Part shown: positions 1-9,802 of the stretch, piece by piece | Numbering within the stretch: position 1 is the first letter of the stretch | How the letters are laid out: each line of letters begins with the position of its first letter | DNA from: Xenorhabdus cabanillasii | Lineage (GTDB): Bacteria; Pseudomonadota; Gammaproteobacteria; Enterobacterales; Enterobacteriaceae | DNA length: 64,000 bases | Direction of reading: 5' to 3' | Assembly: GCF_003386665.1 (NCBI RefSeq) | Contig: NZ_QTUB01000001.1 | Span: 2,046,001 to 2,110,000 of the forward strand | Notes under the pieces: generated by a model | The model's database searches: none | What the model was told of the DNA's origin: nothing | What the model saw: the letters and a program-made list of their open reading frames with translations, nothing else | Made by a program: the position numbers and the translations under genes

Positions 1-1
1 A

Positions 2-760
2 GCCGCTGCTCATAGTTCCAAAGACGCACAATTTGCCGCCGCAAAGGATTTATATGCATCACAAGGCGATTTCCAGAAAATGCAGATGGATCTGTTGGAT
101 GTGGTTGAGCAACGCACGGGTAACGCTTTAACCGGCATGTTGACGGGCACAAAATCATTTTCGGAATCCATGCGGGAATTGTCGGCATCATTGGCACAAT
201 CCATCATTCAGGATCTGGTACGCATTGCTATTCAGGCACTGATAACCAAAGCGATCTCCGGTTTCTTTGGCGGTGCAATGGGCGGTATGGGGGCCAGCGC
301 ATTGTCTTCAGCGGGAGGCGGCCTGTCTTCAGTCGGTTCTGGAATAACCATTACCCCGGATGTCTGGAAGAGTCCCATCATGAATGCGAAAGGTGGCGTT
401 TATCAATCTGCGGATTTAAGTCAGTACAGCGGGCAGATTGTCAGTCAACCGACCTTGTTTGCATTTGCTAAAGGCGGTGGCGTAATGGGCGAAGCCGGAC
501 CAGAAGCTATCCTGCCGTTAAAACGGAGTACTGACGGTAAGCTGGGTGTTCAAGCTACAGGCAGTACGGGTAACCAGACCTTCAATACCGTCCATATTGT
601 GATCCATTCCGAGGGTACTCATGACACGAAAACATCTAATGGCGCGGAGTCTGCGGGGCAGGATATCGCGAAATTTGTCGATCAACGATTCAAATTTTTA
701 CTGCATAAAAGTCTAAGTCAAGGTGGTGAACTCAGTGCGGCGATTAAAGGAGGCCGATGA
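2..760 (+). CDS. Phage tail tape measure protein, C-terminal part (lambda H-like), cut by window start
   Basis: The reading frame is open from the first bases of the window, so this is the 3' end of a longer gene starting upstream. Tape measure proteins set tail length and take part in DNA ejection. The visible 250 or so residues hold a Gly/Ala/Met-rich, hydrophobic stretch (GGAMGGMGASALSS) and then the motif GVMGEAGPEAILPLKR, which I recognise from the C-terminal domain of lambda-type tape measure proteins. The stop overlaps the start of the M-like gene, and the genes that follow keep the lambda order H-M-L-K-I-J. The family assignment is firm; whether the missing part is intact cannot be seen. 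Confidence 0.85.
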   Translation, partial: AAAHSSKDAQFAAAKDLYASQGDFQKMQMDLLDVVEQRTGNALTGMLTGTKSFSESMRELSASLAQSIIQDLVRIAIQALITKAISGFFGGAMGGMGASALSSAGGGLSSVGSGITITPDVWKSPIMNAKGGVYQSADLSQYSGQIVSQPTLFAFAKGGGVMGEAGPEAILPLKRSTDGKLGVQATGSTGNQTFNTVHIVIHSEGTHDTKTSNGAESAGQDIAKFVDQRFKFLLHKSLSQGGELSAAIKGGR

Positions 761-1092
761 TGATAAAAACCTTTGATTTCCCTGCAAGGGTAGGTACAAG
801 TGGGGAGTTTGAGCCTATTGTGCGTACCGTCCAGTTTGGTGATGGTTATAAACAGACGTCAGGCGATGGGATCAACATGCAGCGAGAAAGCTGGCCCTTG
901 TCTTTTGTCGGGGCACAGTCTGACATACAGCCTGTCATGGATTTTTTGCGTGAACATCAGGGCTGGCGCTCATTCAAATGGCGTAATCCGTTATCTGAAC
1001 TGGGGTTATATCAGGCGGGAAAATTCACTATTCAGGCCAATGGTATTTATTTCACCCTTTCCGTGACATTTACCCGCATTTATCACCCTTAA
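757..1092 (+). CDS. Phage minor tail protein M-like
   Basis: A 111-residue protein, close to the 109 residues of lambda M, lying between the H-like and L-like genes. It contains the pattern VRTVQFGDGYKQTSGDGIN near residues 23-42, typical of this family, whose members help build the tail tip. Its start overlaps the end of the tape measure gene by four bases (ATGA), which suggests translational coupling. An ORF in another frame inside it is a shadow. No damage is visible here, in contrast to the next gene. Confidence 0.85.
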   Translation: MMIKTFDFPARVGTSGEFEPIVRTVQFGDGYKQTSGDGINMQRESWPLSFVGAQSDIQPVMDFLREHQGWRSFKWRNPLSELGLYQAGKFTIQANGIYFTLSVTFTRIYHP

Positions 1093-1103
1093 GAGGTTTT
1101 ACC

Positions 1104-1713
1104 ATGACAATCAATGCCACTCTCCAGCAACTTGAGCCGGGGAGCAAAGTCTTATTGTTTGCAGTTGACGGTTCAGCATTTGGTGGGCCAGAGCTGTATT
1201 TTCACAATCACCCTATCGGTGACACCGACCCTCAATGTGGTCAATCTGGACGGCTCGCTCAGTGCGTTATGTCTGGCTTACCAAAATATGGTGCAAGCGC
1301 GTGTCACGATCCGCATGACCTTTGCGCATTATCTGGATGCCCGTAATTTTCCCGACGGAAACCCGCAAGCCGATCCGACACAGGAGAAAATCGAGGTTTT
1401 CTACATCGACAGCAAAACGCAGGAAGATAACGAAAGCATCCAGTTCTCCCTCTCTTCCCCGGCCGATTTACAGGGGATTAAAATCCCGGCCCGGCAAATC
1501 CACAGCCTGTGTACGTGGTGTATGCGCGGACAGTACCGCCAGTCACCGTGTGGCTATACCGGCACCCGATATTTTACTGACAGAGGCAAGCCGACCAATG
1601 ATCCGGCAGCGGATGCCTGCGGGGGACTTATGAGCGATTGTAAAAAACGTTTTGGTGACACGGAACAGCTGCCTTTTGGCGGCTTCCCCGGTTCAGCGTT
1701 GCTGAGGCGATAA
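1104..1713 (+). pseudogene. Phage minor tail protein L-like, internal deletion with frame change
   Basis: Two frames together make an L-like protein. The first (from ATG 1104) gives the family N-terminus INATLQQLEPGSKVLLFAVD and runs to about residue 38 (FHNHPI). The rest of the family similarity (PTLNVVNLDGSLSALCLAY, then the Cys-rich CTWCMRGQYR and the end GGFPGSALLRR) is in the next frame, from about 1222 to 1713. Compared with lambda L as I remember it, some 45-50 residues between these parts are missing. A deletion of a length not divisible by three near 1215-1225 therefore explains the frame change better than a point indel. L binds an iron-sulfur cluster in lambda and is needed for the tail tip, so this tail module is probably non-functional. 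Confidence 0.75.
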
Positions 1714-1715
1714 CC

Positions 1716-2462
1716 ATGACAATCCTGCGAAAATCCACGACCCGCGCGATCATGGCGCATGCTCAGGCCACCTATCCGAATGAGTGTTGTGGGCTGATCA
1801 TTCAACAGCATCGTCGGCAGCATTATCTTCCCTGCCGCAACACCGCACCGTCACCCACGGAACAGTTCCGTATTCATCCTGAGGATTATGCTGCTGCCGA
1901 AGACAAAGGTTCAATTATTGCCATTGTTCACAGCCATCCCGATGCGACGACACAGCCGAGCCAGTTGGATATCGCTCAGTGCGACCTGTCACAAATTCCT
2001 TGGGTGATTGTTTCGTGGCCAGAAGGGGATATCCGTACCCTGATGCCAATGAAAGGCATTAAACCCTTAATTGGCCGCCCGTTCGTGCACGGTATCTGGG
2101 ATTGTTATGCCATCGTGCGTGATTGGTTCAGACTGGAACGGACTATTGAACTCCCTGATTTTGAACGTACCGATAGCTGGTGGGTTCGGGGCGAAAATCT
2201 GTATATGAAACATTATGCCGCTGCCGGATTTGTCGCGTGTCGCGGTGAATTACAGACAGGGGATGTGATCATTATGCAGGTGCAGGCCAATGAACCCAAT
2301 CATGCTGGGATTTATCTGGGGGACGGTCTGATGCTGCACCATCTGTACGGGCAGCTCAGCAAGCGAGAACCCTATCATGGCTACTGGCAGGAACGTACCG
2401 TCATCACTTTGCGTCACTCATCCACTTCAGCGGATTTTTTGTTTAGGGGAGTCACTTCATGA
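1716..2462 (+). CDS. Phage tail assembly protein K-like (JAB/MPN peptidase plus NlpC/P60)
   Basis: A 248-residue two-domain protein. The N-terminal half has a JAMM-type metal motif, HSHP followed by SQLD (about residues 69-82), as in JAB1/MPN isopeptidase-like domains. The C-terminal half is NlpC/P60-like, with a putative catalytic Cys in WDCYAIVRDWF (about residue 130) and His in NHAGIYLGDG (about residue 194). This fusion is characteristic of lambda gpK relatives, which act at the tail tip and probably cut peptidoglycan or process tail proteins. It follows the L-like gene by two bases and overlaps the I-like gene by four (ATGA). Confidence 0.88.
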   Translation: MTILRKSTTRAIMAHAQATYPNECCGLIIQQHRRQHYLPCRNTAPSPTEQFRIHPEDYAAAEDKGSIIAIVHSHPDATTQPSQLDIAQCDLSQIPWVIVSWPEGDIRTLMPMKGIKPLIGRPFVHGIWDCYAIVRDWFRLERTIELPDFERTDSWWVRGENLYMKHYAAAGFVACRGELQTGDVIIMQVQANEPNHAGIYLGDGLMLHHLYGQLSKREPYHGYWQERTVITLRHSSTSADFLFRGVTS

Positions 2463-3034
2463 ACACATTACGAACAGTGCGGCTTTACGGTGTACTGGGG
2501 ACTCAGTTCGGGCGAGTACATAAGCTGGCTGTCTCTACCCCGCAGGAAGCAATCCGGGCATTATCCGTGCTGATTAAAGGATTTGAACACTTCCTGCTGA
2601 CTGCCAAAGAACAGGGGCTGACCTTTGCCGTGTTTAATGGAAAACGCAATATCAGCCGAGAAGAGTTGGTATTTGTCGGGCAGGACGATATTCGTATTGC
2701 CCCGATGATTATCGGTAGCAAAAATGCCGGTGTTTTTCAGACCATTCTGGGCGCGGTGATGGTGGTTGCCGGCGCGTTTTTGTGGGCGACCCCGTTTGGT
2801 GCGCCAATGGTTATGTCCGGGGTTGGCATGATGTTGGGTGGCGTGGTGCAGATGCTCTCGCCGATGCCCGGCGGGCTGGCACGGCGTGAAGATCCCGACA
2901 ACAAACCCTCCTATGCTTTCGGTGGTCCGGTGAACACCGTTGCACAGGGTAACCCTGTGCCCATCGGCTACGGCAGACGCCGTATTGGTGGCGCCATCAT
3001 TTCAGCGGGTATCTATGCGGAAGACCAACAATAA
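2459..3034 (+). CDS. Phage tail assembly protein I-like
   Basis: A 191-residue protein in the position of lambda I, between K and J. It has an N-terminal ubiquitin-like region (LRTVRLYGVLGTQFG and the following 80 residues), a hydrophobic Gly/Met-rich stretch near residues 90-135, and the C-terminal pattern NPVPIGYGRRRIGGAIISAG found in this family. It overlaps gene K by four bases and is followed after 17 bases by the J-like gene. The role in tail-tip assembly is inferred from the family. Confidence 0.85.
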   Translation: MNTLRTVRLYGVLGTQFGRVHKLAVSTPQEAIRALSVLIKGFEHFLLTAKEQGLTFAVFNGKRNISREELVFVGQDDIRIAPMIIGSKNAGVFQTILGAVMVVAGAFLWATPFGAPMVMSGVGMMLGGVVQMLSPMPGGLARREDPDNKPSYAFGGPVNTVAQGNPVPIGYGRRRIGGAIISAGIYAEDQQ

Positions 3035-3051
3035 CGTTCTGGGGATGAAAT

Positions 3052-5481
3052 ATGGAAAAGCAGCCCATTCAGGGTCATAAAGGCGGCAGCCAGCATCCGC
3101 GCACTCCGGTGGAAGCACCGGATTCCCTGCAATCCACCTCCTATACCAAGATCCTTCTTGCCCTCGGTGAAGGGGAATTTGCAGGCGAGCTGGATGGCAG
3201 GCGTATTTTTCTGGATAACACGCCGTTGATTGGTTCCGACGGCAGGCCCAATTTTGAAGGGGTCAAATGGGAATTCCGCCCCGGCACTCCCCACCAGACA
3301 TATATTCCCGGTATGCCGGCGGTCGAAAATGCCCGAACCGTCAGTGCTGAACTGGCCAGCTCGTGGGTGACGACGGTCACCAATACTCAACTGTCAGCGG
3401 TCCGCCTTCGGCGGTTGACACCAAAACAGAACAGCAACCGAATCGCTGATGCCATGATGGTGGAGGCCATCACTGAGGTGATCGACGCCAAATTAAGCTA
3501 CCCGGAAACGGCCCTGCTATTTGTTCAGTTTGATGCCAAACAGTTCCGCAATATCCCGCAAATCACCTGAGAACCCAAGATGCGCATTATCCGGGTGCCA
3601 ACCAATTATTACCCGGAGCGCAATCGCCGTTATTATGGCAGTTGGGATGGCACCTTCAAATGGGCATGGAGCGACAATCCGGCATGGGTGCTGTATGACC
3701 TGATGATCAATGACCGCTTCAGCATCGGCACCCGGGTGAAAGCGGAAAACCTGAATCTGGCAAAGTGGGATCTGTATAGCATCGCGCAATATTGTGATCA
3801 GACGGTGTCAGATGGAGAAGGTGGCGAAGAGCCGCGTTTCACCTGCAATGTGTATATTCAGTCACAGGAAGATGCCTGGGCCGTGTTGCGTGACATTGCG
3901 GGGATCTTCCGGGGGATGACTTTCTGGGCCAATAATAACATGAACGTGCTGGCGGACATGCCGCGCGACATGGATTACCTCTTTACCTGTGCCAATGTGC
4001 GTGACGGCAAATTCACCTATTCCAGTACCAGAGAGAAAACCCATTACTCCACGGCCATGGTGAGCTGGTCCGATCCGCAGAACGGCTATCAGGATGCTAT
4101 CGAACCGGTGTTTGAACACCGCCTGATACGCCGCTATGGTATTCGACAGGCCGATATCACCGCCATCGGTTGTATCAGCCAAAGTGAAGCTATCCGACGT
4201 GGCAAATGGGTGTTGCACACCAACGAACATGACCGGACAGTCAATTTCACCGTCGGACTGGAGGGCTACATTCCTTTGCCGGGTTACCTTATCGGTGTGT
4301 CGGATAATCTGCTGTCAGGGTCGGGAAGGAGCGGGCGTATTCAGGCCGTGCCGGGGCGATACATTATTACCTTGGATCGGGTGCCGTCGGCAAAAGTGGG
4401 GGACTGGCTTGTCATCAACCTGCCTTCCGGTAAAACAGGAAGGGATCTCATTACCGCGATCAACGGACAGGAGGTTTCCGTGCGTAGCGGGGGCTATGCC
4501 TATTCAGAACCACCAGAAGTGGGCGCAGTCTGGGCCATTGAATCCCGCTATATCGCAGAGCAACCCTTTCGGGTGATGGGTATCAAAGCGGGGGAGGACG
4601 GCGTGTCATTTGAGATCACGGCGGTTGAGCACAACCCTGACAAGTATGCACTTATCGACAAGGATATCCGCATTGATGAACGCCCCGTGACCATTATTCC
4701 ACCCAGTGTTCAGCCGGCACCGAAGAATGTCCTTATCGACAGTTATTATTCACTGAATCAGGGCATCATCGCCACCACGTTGCGGATCACATGGGACGCC
4801 GCCGACAGTGCCGTGGCCTATGAAGCCGAATGGCGCAAAGACAACGGCAACTGGATAACGGCTCCCCGGACTACCGCACGAAGTCTTGAGGTGCCGAACG
4901 TTGATGACGGGCGCTATCAGGCGCGGGTCAGGGCGACTAATGCCGCGGCAATATCCAGTATCTGGATGAACACACAGGATACCCTGGTAGGAAACCGCAA
5001 AGTGGCTCCGTCGGCACCGCAATCCCTCCAAACCACGTCGCTACTTTTTGGTATCCGGCTGGACTGGGATTTTGCCAACCCGACGGATGTCCTGCTGAAA
5101 ACGGAAATTTGCTACAACAAAAACGGTGAGGATGATGACACGATGCAGTTCGCCGATATTTCTTATCCGCAACGAACCCACACTTTGCAGGGGCTGGCGG
5201 CGGGGGAGAAGCTCTATTTTCGGGCACGGTTGGTGGACAAATCGGGCAATTCCTCGGCGTGGACGTCACTGGTCAGCGGTGTCGCGTCCAATGATACCAG
5301 CTGGATAGTAGAGGCCAGTCGGGATCATTTTTTGGACGCAGAAACCGGGCGGCACTTACAGGCGCAACTCAATGAGCAGGCCAGAACCGATGCACGTCAC
5401 AAGCAGGCCATTGCGGAAAATGCACAGGCCATTGAGAAGCTTAATAACATTCTGGAGGATATTCAGCGGCGTATACGGTAA
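3052..5481 (+). pseudogene. Host-specificity / tail tip protein J-like, interrupted by an in-frame TGA
   Basis: Two open stretches, 3052-3570 and 3580-5481, lie in the same reading frame and are separated only by a TGA at 3568-3570. Reading through gives a continuous J-like sequence: QFRNIPQIT, then one residue, then EPKMRIIRVPTNYYP. A Cys codon (TGC or TGT) is the likely ancestor. The predicted protein is about 809 residues, against 1132 in lambda J. It carries the J core and two fibronectin-III-like segments (about residues 395-590), and ends in a short coiled-coil tail without a long fibre domain. J sits at the tail tip and binds the host receptor. Restart at ATG 3580 could yield a C-terminal protein, but a working tail is unlikely given the L deletion. 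Confidence 0.78.
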
Positions 5482-5806
5482 TTGGTATTAGCTATCATTC
5501 GATCTGAGACTATTGCTGATCTGAGCAAAACTGAGTCTGATAGTCTGCTTTGTGCCAGAAGCGGACTTTGTTTTTGCTAATAAAATTTAAACAAGATCTA
5601 ATGTGAGATCTGTTCGATTGTTTCGAGCAACTATTCGGGTTATAAGGCTTATTTGTCGTTCCAGCGATCGTTACTAATGGGGTAGTTTATTAAAAACTAG
5701 TCAATCCACAGTATTGGATTGAAAGCAGCGTTCAGGTTAGAGGGATCAGCGCACGGTTTGTAATGTGGTGCATCGTACTTTTGATTAACATGTTGCATAG
5801 GGGACT
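5482..5806. other. Intergenic stretch between the tail module and the RloC-like gene
   Basis: No open frame or convincing regulatory site is visible beyond a purine-rich AGGGGA ribosome-binding site at its right end. The end of the J-like gene without any tail fibre or lysis genes suggests a break of the phage module here, followed by inserted cargo. Confidence 0.4.
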
Positions 5807-5809
5807 GTG

Positions 5810-8203
5810 ATGAGCATCAGTAAGGTAGATATTGCTAACTTCGGTAGCTTTAAAGATTTCGTTTGGAAGAGCGCCGTCAGAGACCATGGCGGTGATGTTC
5901 TGAACTTCAAGCGTCTGAACATTATCTATGGTCGCAACTATTCAGGTAAGACAACACTCTCACGCATCTTCCGTACTCTACAGACTGGTATCATCCCTGA
6001 CAGTTACAGTACCTCATCCTTCATCATTTCCGGTGACAAAGGTGAAGTCAATCAATCGGGCGTCTCAGCGCATAATTACGTTGTAAGAGTCTATAATCGT
6101 GATTTTGTGGATGACAACCTCAGCTTCCTTGTCAACCAAGATGGCGGTGAAATCAAGACGTTCGCTATTGTTGGTGGGAAGAACAAGGAAGTTGAAGATG
6201 CTATCACCGCGATTGAAGCCCAACTTGGTAGCGTAGAAGAAAAATCAGGGCTTAAGCATGAGTTAGAGATAAAACGCCTTGAACGAGATCGCGCAAAAGA
6301 AAATTACAAAAAAGGCAATGATACTCTGACTGATAAGCTAAGAACTAAAGCAAAGTCTCTAAAAGAAAATAAGGACTACGTCCCTGAGGTATATACAATT
6401 CGAAATATTCAATCTGACATCGAAAAAACCAATAAGCCTAATTTCAAAAAACTATCACAAAAAGAATCCAAAGCGAAAGCAGACTTATTAAAACAAGAAG
6501 TACTTCCCGAAATTACCGACAAGGTTTCTATCAAACTAAAATTAAACTCTCTTGTTAATACTGTTGAAGAGCTTCTACAGCGAACGATTAAACCTACTCA
6601 GGCAATTCAAGAACTACTAGATGACCGTATTCTTCAGTTATGGGTTAAAGAGGGGATGCCCCTTCACAGAGACAAGCACGATACATGTGCATTCTGTCGC
6701 CAAAAACTTCCACATGATATTTGGCAAATTCTGGATTCGCACTTCAGCAAAGAATCAATTGAACTCGAATCAGAGATTGATTTGTCTATTGCTTCTGTTG
6801 ATTCTGAAATTAGGCGAATTCCAACATTCCTAAGCCTAACAAGCGACAAGTTTTATTCTGAAGAAAAGTCAGCATTTGATATCAGCAAAAAAACTTTGGA
6901 TGGTTGTTTGGAGGTGTACAAGCGAGATTTGGAATCACTCAAATTAGCACTTCACAAGAGAAAGAATAGTCTCTTTCAGCTCGTAGTTCTCCCGATAGTC
7001 AATCATGATGCCATACTTATTGAGCAGCAAGTTGAACGCATCAACGAACTAATTGAGCGGAGCAACCGTCGCTCCAAGACATTGGATAAAGATAAGATTA
7101 ATGCGCGTGAGACACTCCGTTTATCAGATGTGGCATCTTTTGTTTCTACGATTGGCTACGATGCAGAAATGATTCGCATTACTGAATTGAAGACTACTTC
7201 TGACATATCAAATGCAGCTTTTGTTGCTGCTGAAAATGAGATCATTAGGTTAGAGAGTGAAGTCACTGCCCTGCGCAGAGAACAGAAAGATGAGCGAAAA
7301 GGTGCTGATCGTGTCAATGCACTTTTGAATCACTTCTTTGGTCATGATGGCATCAAGCTTGAAGCTCAAGATAATCACGATAAAACTGCTGTTAAGTTTC
7401 AGATCATGCGAGATGGCAAGTCTGCATATAACCTAAGTGAAGGTGAGTGCAGCTTGATTGCATTTTGCTACTTCATTGCCAAGTTGGAAGAACCTGAAAG
7501 TAAAGATAGAGAACTCATCATCTACATTGATGATCCAGTCTCAAGCTTAGATGGCAATCACATCTTCTTTATGTTCAGCTTGATCGAGAGTTTAATTGCC
7601 AAACCAATCAAGAATAACGACGGCTCAAACCGCTATCGGTATAAACAGCTTTTCATCTCAACTCATAATCTTGATTTCTTGAAGTATCTTAAGAAAATTT
7701 CACTTCCAAATGAGAAAAATCATGGTGGTCATCAACACTTCATGATTGAAAGGAATGGAGCCTCGAGTAATATTTCGTTGATGCCCACTTACCTTAAAGA
7801 TTACATCACCGAGTTCAATTATCTTTTTCATCAAATCTACAAATGCCGTGATCAAGAAATTGTAAATACTAATTACGAACCATTTTACTCATTTGGAAAC
7901 AATTTAAGGAAATTCCTTGAAGCATTTCTTTTTTACAAATACCCCTATCATGATGATAAGAATGATGCCTTTGAAAGGATCAAAAAGTTCTTTGGGGATG
8001 ACGACACTGCAATAGCTCTTGCTAATCGCCTGAACAATGAGCTATCTCACTTGGAATCAATTTTTGATCGAAGCATCAAGCCAATAGAAATTCCTGAAAT
8101 TCCAAAGCTCGCGAACTATGTATTAGACAAGATTTACACATCGGACCCTGACCAATACAATTCATTGCTAAAGAGTATAGGTGAGCCCGAGCGCACTACT
8201 TAA
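5810..8203 (+). CDS. RloC/PrrC-like anticodon nuclease candidate with SMC-type ATPase and zinc hook
   Basis: A 797-residue protein; ATG 5810 is preferred over GTG 5807 because AGGGGA lies five bases before it. The ABC-type ATPase is split as in RloC and SMC proteins: Walker A GRNYSGKTT (41-49), then coiled coil with a CxxC zinc-hook motif, CAFC (293-296), then signature LSEGE (542-546), Walker B IIYIDD (ending at 575) and an H-loop in FISTHN. The C-terminal region has R700-x3-E704 and H747 (in ELSHL), which fits the Arg-Glu-His triad of PrrC/RloC tRNA nucleases. RloC cuts tRNA at the wobble position on phage or DNA-damage stress. The gene stands alone, without restriction-modification partners. 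The nuclease call is inference; the ATPase with zinc hook is seen directly. Confidence 0.75.
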   Translation: MSISKVDIANFGSFKDFVWKSAVRDHGGDVLNFKRLNIIYGRNYSGKTTLSRIFRTLQTGIIPDSYSTSSFIISGDKGEVNQSGVSAHNYVVRVYNRDFVDDNLSFLVNQDGGEIKTFAIVGGKNKEVEDAITAIEAQLGSVEEKSGLKHELEIKRLERDRAKENYKKGNDTLTDKLRTKAKSLKENKDYVPEVYTIRNIQSDIEKTNKPNFKKLSQKESKAKADLLKQEVLPEITDKVSIKLKLNSLVNTVEELLQRTIKPTQAIQELLDDRILQLWVKEGMPLHRDKHDTCAFCRQKLPHDIWQILDSHFSKESIELESEIDLSIASVDSEIRRIPTFLSLTSDKFYSEEKSAFDISKKTLDGCLEVYKRDLESLKLALHKRKNSLFQLVVLPIVNHDAILIEQQVERINELIERSNRRSKTLDKDKINARETLRLSDVASFVSTIGYDAEMIRITELKTTSDISNAAFVAAENEIIRLESEVTALRREQKDERKGADRVNALLNHFFGHDGIKLEAQDNHDKTAVKFQIMRDGKSAYNLSEGECSLIAFCYFIAKLEEPESKDRELIIYIDDPVSSLDGNHIFFMFSLIESLIAKPIKNNDGSNRYRYKQLFISTHNLDFLKYLKKISLPNEKNHGGHQHFMIERNGASSNISLMPTYLKDYITEFNYLFHQIYKCRDQEIVNTNYEPFYSFGNNLRKFLEAFLFYKYPYHDDKNDAFERIKKFFGDDDTAIALANRLNNELSHLESIFDRSIKPIEIPEIPKLANYVLDKIYTSDPDQYNSLLKSIGEPERTT

Positions 8204-8412
8204 AATAGAGCTTATTCTAACATATCATGGCTAAGCTATTACTCATCAATACTATGCCAATTTTGGCGCTCAAGTTTCGTTGAGATTCTTAGCCGCCTTC
8301 ATTGTGGCTCGTTATCGTAGGTGCTAAGTCCGCTTTTCGCACTTAACCGACAGTCAGATGTATCTATGCCCTGCCATAGGGCACCATCAGGTTAAGTCGC
8401 AGCTAATACACA

Positions 8413-8838
8413 TTATGAGTTCGGCTCCCACGGATTGAGGATTGTAACCCCTGTCGGCTGAAAATCGGCTACGTTACGCGTGACTACCGTCATACTATGC
8501 ACAAGCGCTGTCGCTGCAATCAGTGCATCACGCTCGCTGGCGCGGTCAGGGACGTGCAACTGGGCGCAGCGTTGCGCCACAGCGGTATCAACGGGTAATG
8601 TGCGTTCGGCGAATTCCGGCAGGACATGTTGTTCCAGCCACGCCCGCAGCAGGGTTCCTTGCGTGGCATCCTTACGCTCAATCAACAGAATGCCAAGCTC
8701 TAACTCCATGATGGTAATGGCGGAGACAAAGAGAGCGGCCGCATCGACACTTTCAGCCCATTTCGCCACGTTTGGATCGGCCTTCCCGGCCCGAATTTTT
8801 CGCAGTTCGGACACAACGTTGGTATCGAGTACGTACAT
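8413..8838 (-). CDS. VapC/FitB-like PIN-domain toxin
   Basis: A 141-residue PIN-domain protein. The acidic residues expected at a PIN active site are present: MYVLDTNVVSEL at the start (Asp5), an ELELG segment near residue 45, and Asp pairs in the second half (ASERDALIAATA, NVADF). PIN toxins of this type are Mg2+-dependent RNases that cut tRNA or rRNA. Its start overlaps the stop of the upstream antitoxin by one base (TAATG), the usual coupling in such pairs. The antitoxin is of Phd/YefM type rather than VapB type. Confidence 0.88.
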   Translation of the reverse strand: MYVLDTNVVSELRKIRAGKADPNVAKWAESVDAAALFVSAITIMELELGILLIERKDATQGTLLRAWLEQHVLPEFAERTLPVDTAVAQRCAQLHVPDRASERDALIAATALVHSMTVVTRNVADFQPTGVTILNPWEPNS

Positions 8839-9092
8839 TATGAGAAATCCGCCGGGCGGGTTTCGATAGTCACGCGCTGTGGTTCAAACTCAATATCCGC
8901 AACCCCCGGCATCGCCAATGAATCAGCAATATTGCGATGCTGTTTGGTCAGCAGCCGGTATTCCTCAATGCTCAACAGCACATGCGCTGGCTTGCCGCGA
9001 TCGGTGATAAAGACGGGACCGTTCTTGGTGGCTTTCTTTGCACGGGTCACATCCTGATTCAGTTCCCGGCTGGAGAGGGTCGTGATGGTCAT
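8838..9092 (-). CDS. Phd/YefM-like antitoxin of the PIN-toxin pair
   Basis: An 84-residue protein with the Phd/YefM pattern: SSRELNQDVTRAKKA near the N-terminus for DNA binding, then PVFITDRGKPAHVLLSIEEY, and a C-terminal tail that would wrap the toxin. AGGAG lies eight bases before the ATG. Upstream, on the minus strand, TTGCAC, 17 bases, then TAATGT is a possible promoter. Antitoxins of this family repress their own operon, alone or with the toxin. Confidence 0.88.
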   Translation of the reverse strand: MTITTLSSRELNQDVTRAKKATKNGPVFITDRGKPAHVLLSIEEYRLLTKQHRNIADSLAMPGVADIEFEPQRVTIETRPADFS

Positions 9093-9268
9093 GGCGGCAT
9101 CTCCTGTTTGAATTTACGATATAGGAACATTACTACAATATAGATAATAGTGCAAATAGTGTACGCAATTTCATTCCTGTCACTATTTTGCGAGCCGCTT
9201 TGCAAAGGTCATTTTTGCCAGTGGTATGTTATTTGAGCGGAGGATAGAGTAGGTGGTGATATTTCGAC

Positions 9269-9310
9269 GCGGCTTTACCGTGCTACCAACACGATAAAAC
9301 CGCTAACCAC
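9269..9310 (+). ncRNA. C4/IsrK-like structured RNA upstream of the symE-like gene
   Basis: The segment folds into an outer stem (GCGG...TTTA paired with TAAA...CCGC) enclosing a hairpin CGTG-CTACCAA-CACG, followed by TAACCAC. A second element at 26885-26926 has the same loop, CTACCAA, and the same 3' TAACCAC, but different stem bases that still pair. That is covariation. The pattern resembles the C4 antisense RNAs of P1/P7 phages and P4 CI RNA as I remember them. It lies 24 bases before the symE-like ATG, so a leader controlling that gene is possible. The family name is inference. Confidence 0.5.
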
Positions 9311-9333
9311 AACAACTAACGAGAATAGTTATT

Positions 9334-9663
9334 ATGGCTGACGCGCATTCTACTGCAGGCATCTGTATTTACAAAATTTCCCAACCCGAACGTTATCAGA
9401 AAGTGGTTTACCGCCCCAAGGGGCTTAACCGCACGACCCCGGCCATCAACTTAAGCGGAAAATGGTTGCTGGAAGCGGGATTTTCCATCAATGATCCCTT
9501 AAAAATCAGAGTGATGCCTGGCTGTCTGATCATCACCAGCCAAAATTTTCATGCACTCTGGCACTGCTTAAAAAGCCTGAATGAAGGTGAATGGGATGAT
9601 ATCGCCGTGGCACACTGGTTGGGGCAATTCCCCGGAAAATTGACGAAAAAACTACCGAGATAA
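9334..9663 (+). CDS. SymE-like toxin
   Basis: A 109-residue protein with the SymE signature TPAINLSGKWLLEAGFSIND (about residues 36-55) followed by RVMPGCLIITSQ. SymE has an AbrB-like fold; in E. coli it is SOS-induced, controlled by the antisense RNA SymR, and condenses the nucleoid. SymE-like genes often sit near rhs loci, as here. A C4-like RNA structure precedes it. I see no obvious SymR-type antisense promoter, but cannot exclude one. Confidence 0.75.
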   Translation: MADAHSTAGICIYKISQPERYQKVVYRPKGLNRTTPAINLSGKWLLEAGFSINDPLKIRVMPGCLIITSQNFHALWHCLKSLNEGEWDDIAVAHWLGQFPGKLTKKLPR

Positions 9664-9802
9664 ACGCATAATACCCTGTTTTATCAATAAAAACGTATAT
9701 TGAACGTGCCTGTGTGGGGGGAACTTTGTGCTTAAAGGGCAAAATTTTTCTTTTGCGAAGCAACTCGCATTTTATTTGACTGATTAAACAAAGAAGGAAC
9801 CG

